DNA of 38,892 bases, taken from contig RWJK01000756.1 of NCBI GenBank assembly GCA_004335835.1, positions 1-38,892 on the forward strand. Reading direction: 5' to 3'. The notes below the pieces were generated by a model that was not told where the DNA came from, searched no databases, and was given only the letters and a program-made list of their open reading frames with translations. A program made the translations under genes and the position numbers. The stretch is from Scenedesmus sp. ARA3. Lineage: Eukaryota; Chlorophyta; Chlorophyceae; Sphaeropleales; Scenedesmaceae. Of the stretch, positions 22,254 to 32,291 are shown piece by piece (within the stretch, counting starts at the first letter, position 1; every line of letters starts with the position of its first letter).

Positions 22254-23806
22254 ATGGACGTGGATGAGCAGCAGCTCAACATCAGGCTTGCAAACGAGAG
22301 CGATGTTCTGAAAGTAGATGCAGCGCTGATGCGCGCATGCTCCTCGGTTGCCCGTGGCCTGCCAGCAGAAGCAGCAGAGTGGGACCTGAGCAACCTGCTG
22401 ATTGAAGGGCAGCCAGTGCAGCGCAGCACAGTAATCAGGTGGCTGAACTACTGCTTTGGTGCTCTGCACGGCAGGACGTTTGACGGAAGCTCCCCGGCTC
22501 GGATCTGGAACCCCACAGCAGCAGAGCTGTTCCAGCACCTGGCATTTGCTGATAGCATTGGGTCTGCCAAAGCCCCAATGACAACGTGCCTCACAGAGGA
22601 TGCCCTGATGCAGCTCTCCGTTGCGCTGCTGGCGCCGCAGCAGACGCCACAGCTACAGGGGCAGCAGCAGCAGCAAGGGCAAGAGCAGCAGCAGGAGCAG
22701 CAGCAGCAGCAGCAAGGGCAAGAGCAGCAGCAACAGCAGCAGCGACCGCAGCAGCAGCAACCGCAGCAGCAGCAGCAGCAGCAGGAGCGCGTGCTGGTGC
22801 CACTGCACGCCGCCAGCTGCACGATAGGTCCGCGCAACGTTGCTGATGGAGCCACAACATGCTGCTGCAGGGTAGATAACAAGATCCTGTGTACGCTTAC
22901 AGCCAAAGATGCCTTTGCTGCAGAGGTGGCAGCGCAGGCAGAGCAGCTGCTATACATAGCGTACAAGCTGCAGCTGCAGGAGCTGCTGCAGCTGGTGAAG
23001 GACTTCATTGCAGCAGCAACAGAGTCAGCCAACGGGTCGTGGCCACAGCCGCTGCTGTCAAGCAGCCTCCTGCTTGAGGTGGTGTACAGGTGGGCACCAT
23101 CGCTGCTTGGGTGTTTCGGTGCATTGCTGCTAATGCAAGAACTGCATGTCAAGCTGTACGGGCACACAGCTGCTACCCAGCAGCTGAGTCACTGCCAAAC
23201 ACACCTGATGTGCCAGCAGAATCAGAGTCTGCCGGCTGTCTGGCTGCGGCAATGCTATGACGAATCAGCTTGATTGATCAACATAGCAGTAGATTGAAGT
23301 AGAGGCGTTGTGATGTCTGCAATTGCTGTAGTAAAACCGTCAAACAAATCCCACGCTCGCCCTGTACTTGAGTGCACCACTACAGTAAGTACCGAATGCC
23401 TCGCTGTGCTTGACTGCAATCCATCGCTGTGCTCTGCCTAATGCTGCACAGCCTTCGCGTGCTGGGTGTTGCCGGCTACTCAGAAGCAGCAGCCAGGGCT
23501 GCCTTCGTGCGGAGCCAGCTGCAGCAGCCGCTGCTGCATGGGCCGCAGGGACAGGAACCACTGCTGATGCTTGACTCGCAGGACTTACACGAGCCTGCAC
23601 CGTACAAGTTCTGCGCGTGGCTAAATCGCCCCTTTGCAGGCAGCAAGCGCCGCAGGGTGAGCGTTGAGGTGAATGTCGTGGACGGCACTGCATTGCTCAG
23701 CTCAAGCCTTCCATATCACGAACAGGCGATGTATGATGTGCAGGGTCCTGATGAGGACTGGTCCAGGCAAATAGACTTGGATATTCTGACACCAAACTGC
23801 CGCTGA
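22254..23806 (+). CDS. BTB/POZ-like protein with mixed Gln-rich tract, paralogue D
   Basis: Exons 22254-23089 and 23452-23806, phase 2 junction, 396 residues. The start aacATGGAC is the same as in B and C, with an extra Val-Asp (MDVDEQQL). BTB-like blocks: VDAALMRACSSVARGLP, WDLSNLLIEGQPV, VIRWLNYCFGALHGRTFDG, LAFADSIGS and, after the low-complexity tract, EQLLYIAYKLQLQELLQLV. The tract (22630-22790) mixes Gln with GQE and RPQ units, unlike the purer runs of A-C. Exon 2 opens SLRVLGVAGYSEAAAR, one Pro-to-Leu change from the family block. Its C-terminal third is the most diverged of the four and ends in DLDILTPNCR. Confidence 0.8.
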
Positions 23807-24557
23807 GCGGTGGCCGCGTACTGCAGCAGTGCCAGACAAAGCCCTTTGCTGTGGCTCAGCGGCCCGGGGTGTTGGGGTTTCCGGGAGTGCTGATGTAGCA
23901 TACGCATGGGTGTTGTTATGAGCTTGTGGTTGGTGGCACTAGCGCACATGCAGCAGTAGCAGGACTGCTGCCGCGGGCTAACACTGTCATCATAGCTGCT
24001 GGCGCTATGTGTCGCTTTTCCTATGCTGGCAGGACGCTTGCTGCTGTGTTGCATAATTTGCGAATGCTGCGGCGCCTGCGCATGTATGTGTCCCTGGGAG
24101 CTGTGGTGGCCACAAAGCTTGTGGCACCACATGATGATGCTGCTTTTGACTGTGCCTCGTCAATGTCTAATGCTGTTGATATGCTGTCGGCAGCAGGACT
24201 GCTTGAGCATGGCGTTATTGGACATGAGGATGTGCAACATCTCAGCTGCATCAGCAGTTGAGCAGCGATTGTGGTTGTGTTGGGCACAGGGGCTGAGTTT
24301 GTGCAAGCATACGGCTGGTGAAAGATGAATGCACGCTGTTGTAACGGCAGCTGCATCACCTGTTACATCCGGTTTGAAAATGTCAATGTTCATGTGCTGG
24401 GCACTGCTTGGGATCGACCTGGCCAGCACTTCGGGAGCACAAGATTATTGTCCTGATGCTATATTTACACCAAGTGCTGCTAGCATGAGCATTGCTTGCA
24501 TGGCATTCATGATCACTTAGGCAACAGCAGCTGAGGCAGCTGCTGCTGTGAAAAGCC
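23807..24557. other. Spacer before the phosphatase-FHA gene
   Basis: It should contain the 3' end of paralogue D and the promoter of the next gene. TGTAA at 24338 is a candidate polyadenylation signal. A 112-codon open frame at 23926-24261 has no recognisable family and is probably chance. Confidence 0.45.
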
Positions 24558-27500
24558 ATGGAGGCTAAAGCAATAGACGAAACGGGGATCTTTAGGATCT
24601 TTACCGCGTGCCCAAACGAGTCAAAGACGCTAATCCTTGACGTGCGGCCTCACAAGGCGTACAAGAAGGCCCACATCAACCAGGCGTACTGTGTTCGGTT
24701 GTCTTCGAATGGCAAGGTGCTAGCAGACTACTCGCAGTCATCGTACTCGCTGCCATGGAGCCAGCACTGCTGGTGCGCGGCCTTCCCTGCTGTTCCCTGG
24801 CCTGAACTGAGCAAGAGCAGCAGCAGCAGCAGTAGCTGTTCATAATGGCTGATGGGCTTACAGTGCTGCAGCAGCCTATGTATCTAAATACACACACACC
24901 AGCATCTGCACAGCGTGTGCTTGCTGCAAGGCGCAGCGTAGGTGTGCCCTGAGTGCCCTGCAGAACTGCAGACACACGGTGAAGTGCACAGCAAGTGCAC
25001 ATGCACCTGCCTCCCGGCTGCATTCCGGCATACATATCACATAGAATTGTTTCAATTCATCATCATTTAAATTATATATTAATTATATAATTTAACCTGT
25101 CATGTTGCAGGTGGGGCAAGCCGGTGGTGGTGTACGGCCCCTCAGGGCTGGGCAGGGACCACCCGGTGGTGCAGTTCCTGGTGGCAGAGGCGCGCTGCTC
25201 CGCAGTGCACTACTACAAGCCAGGGTGAGGATGAGTGTAGCTTGCTTGGTTATGCTTGATGTTGCAGAACAGGGATGATCAGCTGCTGGAGCAGCAGATA
25301 AGGCAGGCAACAGGCGCAGCTGGATGCTTGCTGTCGTGCTGCCAGGGGCCCTGGGTCGCTGCCAATGCACAGCAACAGCAGGCTGCAGCACGACGGTTTG
25401 GAGATGCGCTGCGATATGATGCGCTGCCCTGCTGTCCACCGCATGTACATACAGCGCATGTCAAGATTGCAGCATGTCTTGTCCTGCAGGTATGATGCCT
25501 TCGAGGCGAAGATGCCCTTCCTGTGCACGCCCTCAGTCAAGGCCAACAGCATCAAGAAGTGAGTACAGATCAGGCAGCTGGCTCTTGAAATGTTTGCAGT
25601 GGCTTGCTGTGGCGGCTGTGTACGTCCTGCGTGCAGCAGCCGTGGATTGTAGTGTGGCCGCAGCAGCGTTGGCCGCCCCGATTGGCACTACTCGGTTTGT
25701 GATAACACATGCTGTTGTTTGCAAAGGCAACTGCAGCTGCTCAACGGTTATGCTGCTGCTGCTGCTGCTGCTGCCGCCGCCAGGTACCCCTCCGTCATCC
25801 TGCCTGGCCTGCTGTTCCTGGGGGACTGGGGCCACGCGGAAAACGAGGACCGGCTGAAGGAGATCGGCATACGGAGGTGTGTATACATATTGTGCACACA
25901 TGATGGTACTTGCTGTGGTTTCAGGCAGCTATCGCAATGCGTGACTGTGTAACAACAGCCGCAACTAATCTCACGCAGCTGATCGCCTTGCACTGCTGGT
26001 GTCTCCACAAGCATGCTTTGGATCTACCTCTGCACCGTTGCCCATTCCTGTGTGTAAGTTGCTGCTGGTGCTGATGCTGTTGCTTGCAGGATCGTGACGG
26101 TGCACAACCACCCCGACAACCTCAAGCCGCCAGCTGGCGTGCAGCACCTGAAGATCACGCTGGCTGATGTGGAGGTGCGGCAGCAGCAGCAGCAGCAGCG
26201 CCAGCTGCAGCAACAGATGCGGACGCAGCACAGTGATGAACCCAGCAGCAGCACCAGGCAGTGCAGCAGAGCAGCGGAAGCTGAAACAGCGCTCGCTTGT
26301 TGCGTCTGGTGGTGGCAAGCTTGTTGGTTGCTACCCACACAGCCGGCGTTGCAGCTTGTTACTGTATGCAAGGCCAGCAACATCGTCTGCACCAGCTCAG
26401 ATGTCCGTGGTCATGGTTGACACTATAGGCGCTATCTGCTAACACATGCAGCTGACAGTGTAGCGCTGCGCTGCCTGTTGCTGCATCCTTGCAGGGTGCT
26501 GACATCAGCCCGCATTTCAACACCGTGTTCGAGTTCATTGCCAATGCTGAGCGCCTGAAGCAGCGTGAGTGCATGGCTGCTTGCACCGAGGTTGTTGCAT
26601 TCAACAACGTTACCCTTGGCTTGCAGAGCACTTGCTTGTTTGCAAGCGTATGCATGCAAGTTGTGCTGCGCTGTGCTTGCTTGCCATCGCCAGACGGCAC
26701 GTCTGCACAGCCAACCAACACCACCCTGCTGCTCAACCATTACCTAATCACTCACCTTGAGATGTGGCACTTGTGGCACATGTGGCAGCACACATGAAGC
26801 TCAGGTGTTGTTGCTGTGTTGCTGCTGCCTGCCTGCAGCTGTGCTGGTGCACTGCGGCGCTGGCGTGAGCCGCTCCGCCTGCATGGTCATGATGTACCTG
26901 ATGCGCTCCAAGCTTTGGAGCGCGCAGCAGGCAAGGTGGGTACTGCCGGAATGGCAACCCAGCAGCAGGAGCAGCAGCAGCGGCAGCAGCAGTAGCAGCA
27001 GCAGTGTGTGCATGCTCATGATGTACTTCTTGCGCTTCAAGCTGTGGAGCGCCCAACAGGCATAGTGCGTGCTGCAATCGCTGCTGCTGCCGCTATTGAT
27101 CTGCCTGGCATGGTTGCAGCAGGCACATCATGAAGTTGTCAAGTAATGTGTGCACAAATGGCATTTGTGAACTACTTGATACTCATTTGTGTGCTGTGTG
27201 GTATGCCCGTTTTTCACGTCTGTACAGGGGCTTCTGCATCGCTGCGCGCAGCCTGGTGTGCCCCAATGACGGCTTCTGGATGTTTGCATCTTTATCATCT
27301 GTCCGCTGTGCTGCCTGCCTTTGCTTGTGCGCAGGGACTTTTGCATCGCTGCGCGCAGCCTGGTGTGCCCCAATGACGGCTTCTGGAGGGTGCTGTGTGC
27401 ACTGGAGGGGCCCCTGGGCATACTCAACAAGTGAGCCGCCTGTGTTTGCTACAGCTGGTGGAGCATGCAGTGCTGAGCTTGTGTGATATGTTGTGTGAAT

Positions 27501-29129
27501 TGTGTGCTGTGTGCACTGGAAGGGCCCCTGGGCGTCCTCCGGCTGGTTTGTGATTGATGATAAACGTTCCTATGTACTCCTGTCTTTGCTGCAGCATCGA
27601 GCGCTTGCTGCAGTGCTGAATCTGTGATGCTGTTGCCTTGGCTGCTTGCTGCTTGCAGGAGCGACCTTAACGCCAGCATGGGCATCGCAGGAGCTGATGT
27701 ATCACTGTGGTGTGACGCCTTGGTGAAATGCCGGTGCTAATGCAATGCTGTTGCTCTTGCTGCTTGCTGCTTGCAGGAGCGACCCTAACGCCACCATGGG
27801 TTTTGCAGGAGCCGATGCAGCAGCAGCTGCAGACGTCAAGCTCGACCAGCAGGCAGCAGGGCAGCCAGTCAGTGTGCGCATGGTCACAGCCAAGGAGCTG
27901 AAGCAGCAGCAGGCTGCACAGGAGGCTGCTGGTGCAGCAGCAGCAAAGGAGGCAGAGCTAGCAGAACGGCTGGCAGCGGCAGCGGCAGCAGCAGAGGCGC
28001 ACCAGCAGCAGGCTGGCCTGCGCAGAGGCAGGAGCCGCAGCAGGAGCAGCAGCAGGAGCGGCAGCAGTGGTAGTAGCAGCAGCACAAGTAGCAGCGGAAG
28101 TGACAGCAGCAGGAGCCGCAGCAGGAGCAGGAGCAGGAGCAGGCAGCGAGACAGGCCACGGCACAGGAGCAGCAGCAGGGACCGGGCACGGGATACAAGG
28201 GAGGGCCGCAGACGCCGCAGCAGTAGCCGCAGCAGAAGCCGCAGCAGAGATAGGCACAGGCGGCAGCGCAGCAGCAGCAGGAGCAGGGAACGCAAGCGCA
28301 GCCGCCGCTCCCCTCCTCATTCCTCTGCTGCTGCAGCTGCTGAGGCTGCCGCCGCTGCTGCAGCCGCCGCAGCCGCTGCCGCAGCTGCTGCTGCTGTTGC
28401 GCCTGCTGCTGCGGCTGGCAGCAGTGGGCAGCAGAAAGGCTGGCTGGTGACGCTTGAGGTGTCCAAGCCTGAGGGCTTTGTGGGTCAGCTGCTGCTGGGG
28501 CCGATGAGCATACACCAGCGTGTGGTGTTTGGCAGGTGGGTAGTGATGCTCGATGGGACAGCAGCAATAGCGGCAGCATCAGCAGTGGAAGCGGTTGGTC
28601 AGCATGCTTGCAGGATGACGTGTGGACAGGGAAGTAGGGGACTTGTGCATTTGGCCTCAAGTGTGAACTGGGAGCTGCAGCCAGCATGCGGGCTGCTGTT
28701 GCTCAAGGTTGCATGATGGCAGGCTACAGCAAGCGCTCGAGTCAAGTGGCGGAGCATTTTTTACTGTTGCTAAAGACATCCGTTATTGTTGCTAGGACGG
28801 TAGGTTTGCTTCTGCTGATATGTCTCCGCGTCATGTTGCTGACAGCTGCCTGCCACTGTGGCCTGCTGTTTGTACTGCTGGCTGCTGACTGCAGGGCCCC
28901 TAGCTGCGGCGTAGTCATGGAGCACCTGAGCATCAGCAGGCAGCATGCGCAGCTGTCAGTTGACCTTGCAGGAACGGTCAACGTGATGGACATGGGTGCA
29001 GCGCATGGCACCAAGCTAAATGATGCGTGGATAAAGCCGCAGCAGCCGCGGGAGCTGCCTGTGGGCGGCGTGCTCAAGTTTGGCGCTAGCACGCGTTTGT
29101 ACAAGCTGCTGTCGGTTGAGAAGGTGTGA
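24558..29129 (+). CDS. Rhodanese-like + dual-specificity phosphatase + RS-rich + FHA fusion protein
   Basis: Ten exons: 24558-24772, 25111-25224, 25490-25558, 25784-25876, 26090-26174, 26495-26564, 26839-26935, 27335-27430, 27777-28535 and 28895-29129; all phases agree, 610 residues. The start is gccATGGAG. Residues 20-130 are rhodanese-like (LILDVRPHKAYKKAHINQA, VVVYGPSG, VHYYKPGYDAFEAKMPFLC) with Gly where the catalytic Cys should be, as in MAP-kinase-phosphatase CH2 domains. Residues 150-285 are the phosphatase: YPSVILPGLLFLG, the acid Asp in LADVEGADI, the loop HCGAGVSRSAC, and VCPNDGFWRVL. Residues 285-500 are Ala/Gln-rich then Arg-Ser repeats (RSRSRSRSRSRQRDR). Residues 505-610 are FHA: VVFGRAPSC, SISRQHAQL, GAAHGTKLND, FGASTRLYKL. 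The FHA resembles NIPP1/SNIP1-type domains, which bind phospho-Thr in splicing factors. A nuclear phosphatase targeted to splicing complexes is my inference. Confidence 0.85.
27228..27280 (+). repeat. Partial upstream copy of phosphatase exon 8
   Basis: These 53 bases match 27335-27387 at 51 positions and are also preceded by a CAG acceptor. The copy keeps FCIAARSLVCPNDGFW but no donor follows, so it is probably not used as an internal exon. Confidence 0.85.
27501..27540 (+). repeat. Downstream copy of the 3' part of phosphatase exon 8
   Basis: The segment tgtgctgtgtgcactgga through ggcccctgggc repeats the VLCALEGPLG part of the exon at 27389-27428 with few changes. It complements the upstream copy, which holds only the 5' part. 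Confidence 0.75.
27627..27740 (+). repeat. Duplicate of the start of phosphatase exon 9 (possible alternative last exon)
   Basis: The intron end and first about 45 exon bases of exon 9 (27777) are repeated here with acceptor gcttgcag at 27659. It enters in the same phase: SDLNASMGIAGADV versus SDPNATMGFAGADA. The copy stays open to a TAA at 27738-27740, so use of this acceptor would end the protein before the RS and FHA parts. Confidence 0.75.
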
Positions 29130-29757
29130 GGTGTTGTGTGCGCACGCAGCAAGTGGTCATGCTGGCTCAGCAAGTCGTAGCCCTGCAAGCTGGGACTGTT
29201 GCAGGGACAATGGTGGGACTCAAACAATCTGTTGCTTGCGTGCAGCGTATGGTGCTGCTGGAAATGCAGCATCGTAGAAAACCCGTAATTCACAAGCACA
29301 GCAATGGCATTGGTTGTGAGAGGTGCCTGGCACCAGACAGCCCACCTGCAGTGCCACCACCAGTGGTCAAAGTGACTGGTACTGCAGGGCTCGGTGAAAG
29401 CTATGCATCTCGTGCCCAGATGGGTGTACATGAAGGACTTGATTCGGTTACAGCAAGAGCGCGTCCATCACTTGCAGAGAGAGGGCGTGGCTTGCGCAGT
29501 GAAAGACACACGTCCTTGTCTTCGCCCTATTGATCGGCTGTTCGTTGCTGATTTAACGCTCAAAAGCGTACTATAAGTACATATATCAGCAGTTGGTGAA
29601 GAAGTGGCCTGAATCGCTCAGTCGCTGTGAGAGCAGCAAGCAACTGAACGCCAGTTGGTCTTTCACATCACTTCCTCCGTTCCTTCTAGTACCTCAATTT
29701 CAATCATAGTGACCCAATTAATCATAGCTGTGCAGCATCACTGCAGCAACCTCCAGC
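29130..29757. other. Spacer and promoter before the ERdj3 gene
   Basis: It contains the phosphatase 3' end and the ERdj3 promoter. A TATA-like actataagtacatatat lies near 29569-29586 and a CCAAT word near 29712. A 60-codon open frame at 29394-29576 looks protein-like (YMKDLIRLQQERVHHLQ) but I do not recognise it. Confidence 0.45.
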
Positions 29758-31417
29758 ATGCCTTCAGGCAGCAACAGCAGTAGAGAGCGGAGGCTTCTAG
29801 GGGCGCGGCCAGCATTGCTGCTGCTGCTGGCGCTGCTGGCAGCCTGTGCGCAGCATGTAGCAGCCCGAAACTTCTACGACCTGTTGAATGTGCCCCAAGG
29901 CGCCAGCGATCAGCAGATCAAGCGCAGCTACCGCAAGTTGGCGCTGAAGTTCCACCCAGACAAGGTGTGTACGCGCACAGCAGCTGACAAATAACTCAGC
30001 ACTATCGAGGCATTGCAGGCTCACATCTGGGCTGGCCAAAGCAAGCACAGAAAGTCACAGCAGCTTTTGTTTGTTTCATAGTGCGGCTACTTTAAGCTGT
30101 ATCTGTATGCTTACATCAAATGCTAATAGTGTCAAGATAGGGCCAGTTATAAGCAGCAGCATGCCGCTGCGCCCTTTCCACCGTGCACAGCCACCATCGC
30201 AGCAATTGAGGACAGACCCTGTCGGTTTTGTCTGCTGCTTGTGGCGCATGTCATTACAGCAGCCAGCATTGGCCGCTGCATGCCTCCTGTTTTGACGCTG
30301 CCACCACCATGCGTGCCCTGCTGCAGCCCATAGCCCCAGCAGAAACACCTTCCACGCAGTCTCGCATATCCGACACAATGCCCACATCGTGGCTAGACCT
30401 GACCTTTTCATTACACTAAGCAAAGAAATGTAGCTCCTTGTCTGCTGCACACTTGCATTCTCTTACTTTGTTCTTTCGCTGTTTTTGGCCCTCACTGTCA
30501 CCTGCTCGCTGCAGGTCACCGGCACAGAGGCAGAGAAGGCCGAAGCTGCCAAGCACTTTGCGGAGATCAACCACGCGTACGAAACCCTCTCAGATCCCGA
30601 GAAGCGCCAGATCTACGACCAGTACGGCGAAGAAGGGCTGCGCCAGCATGCCGGCCAGCAAGGCGGCGGCGGCGGCGGAAACATCTTCGACATGTTCTTT
30701 GGCGGCAACCCATTCGGCCACCAGCAGGATCAGGAGGAGCGCACTCCCAAGGGCCATGATGTGGTTGTGGATCTGTTTGTGAGCTTGAAGGATCTGTATG
30801 TCGGGAAGGAGATCAGCACTGTGCGGGACAAGCCCGTGCTGCGCCCGGCGGCTGGGACTCGGCAGTGCAAGTGCAAGCAGAAGCTCATCACGCGCCAGCT
30901 GGGCCCAGGCATGTTCCAGCAGTTCACGCAGAACATCTGCGAGCAGTGCCCTGCGGTGAAGCTTGAGCGCGAAAAGGAGAACATCAACGTGCATGTGGAG
31001 CCTGGTATGGTTGAGGGCCAGGAGATTCGGTTCTTTGAGGAGGGCGAGCCGATGGTGGATGGTGAGCCCGGGGACTTGAAATTCAAAATTCGAACCCTGC
31101 CGCACGCGCTGTTCAAAAGGAGCGGGAACGATCTGCTGATGGACAAGACGATCTCGCTGGTGGATGCTCTGACAGGGTTCAAGCATGAGTTTGAGCACTT
31201 GGATGGCCATAAGGTGGTGCTGGAGTCGAGTAGGGTTACGCGCCCGGGGGATGTTCAGGTTGTGGACGATGAGGGCATGCCTGTGTATGACAGTGCATCT
31301 CGTGGGCGGCTGCTGGTCACATACACAGTGGACTTTCCTGCCTCTCTCACTGAGGAGCAGAAGGCAACTGTGCGCAGCCTATTTGGTGCTGGCAAGGATG
31401 CGGCAGCTGCTACTTAG
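29758..31417 (+). CDS. ER-type DnaJ co-chaperone, ERdj3/DNAJB11 family
   Basis: Two exons, 29758-29964 and 30515-31417, phase 0 junction, 369 residues (human DNAJB11 is about 358). Residues 15-35 form a signal peptide (LLLLLALLAACAQHVAA). The J domain (about 38-105) has the Hsp70-activating HPDK exactly at the exon junction, with YDLLNVPQGAS before and YETLSDPEKRQIYDQYG after. A Gly-rich/Phe linker (GGGGGGNIFDMFFGG) precedes the substrate-binding domains. The ERdj3-specific Cys cluster is intact (CKCKQK ... CEQCPAVK). Close family blocks include EPGMVEGQEIRFFEEGEP, VDGEPGDLKFKI and HLDGHKVVLES. There is no KDEL, which is normal for this family. It delivers unfolded proteins to BiP in the ER lumen. 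The intron of 550 bases holds no gene. I see no unmistakable ER-stress element upstream. Confidence 0.93.
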
Positions 31418-32291
31418 TGGGGTGTGTCTGGGCAGAAAAGTCACTACGGTAGTTGCAGGGTTCTGCACGATGTCAGCACAGCCCTGCTGGGCGTTTGAAT
31501 CCAAGCAGTGGGTTTAAGATTGGTGATCGGCGAGTGAAGCAAGGTGCACATACCTGAGAGTCCTAGTTCTAGGGTGAGGGCCAAGATGAGTGTTGTGCGG
31601 ACTCATACAGTGGTTGCTGTTGTCATTGGTCATGGTGTGCACCATGTGTGCAGCAGTGGCACTGCATGCAGTACACCAACTTGGTTGAAGCAGTACAGCT
31701 ACAGATGACCGTCACATTTAGAGGGTATTTTGCGTAGCTGCTGGTAACTTGGTTCACAAGGCTGAAGTTGCAGCAGCCATGATGGCCTGGGGGAGCCATC
31801 TACTAGCTATGTGAGTATGCATGATACTGCATTATGCTTGTAATGAATGCAATCGGCAGATTTCTTTATATGCTGATCCGTGTGCATTCTGGTGGTGTTG
31901 ATATGCAGCCGCTGCGGCGCAATATTGTAGGCAGCAGGTTGCTCATGACTGGCAGCAGCAGTATGGCCTTGCAGCCGGCAGTCTGCAGCTGACATAATCA
32001 GTCGTGCCCGACAAAACTTCCTGCGAGAGCCCCAGTGCAGGCCACCGTTTTTATGAGATGCCTTGGTGACCCTGGACACTTGAACCAAACCCCAACGCGC
32101 CAAGATACCTGCCGAAATCAACGCAAACACATCAGTCACGTCATTAGGTGTATGGTACGCAAAGTTATACCGATATGCATGCACTATCACGTGTGGCACG
32201 CGTTCAGTTGCATGGATCCGGCCCTCTGAGACAGCACAGGTTCCTGCGATTGCCTCTCGGACCTAGGCACTCCGCAGTGCAGGCAGGAGCG
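31418..32291. other. Spacer between the ERdj3 and aminopeptidase genes
   Basis: No gene is seen. TGTAA at 31839-31843, about 420 bases after the ERdj3 stop, is a candidate polyadenylation signal. No TATA box is obvious before the aminopeptidase ATG. Confidence 0.45.

Noticed and set aside
23926..24261. 112-codon open frame after paralogue D
   Set aside because: No family resemblance, no splice-linked continuation, and it lies where a 3' untranslated region is expected.
27123..27142. Micro-exon reading HIMKLS between phosphatase exons 7 and 8
   Set aside because: Its exit phase does not fit exon 8, whereas exon 7 joins exon 8 directly in phase and gives the expected QQARDFCIAARS sequence.
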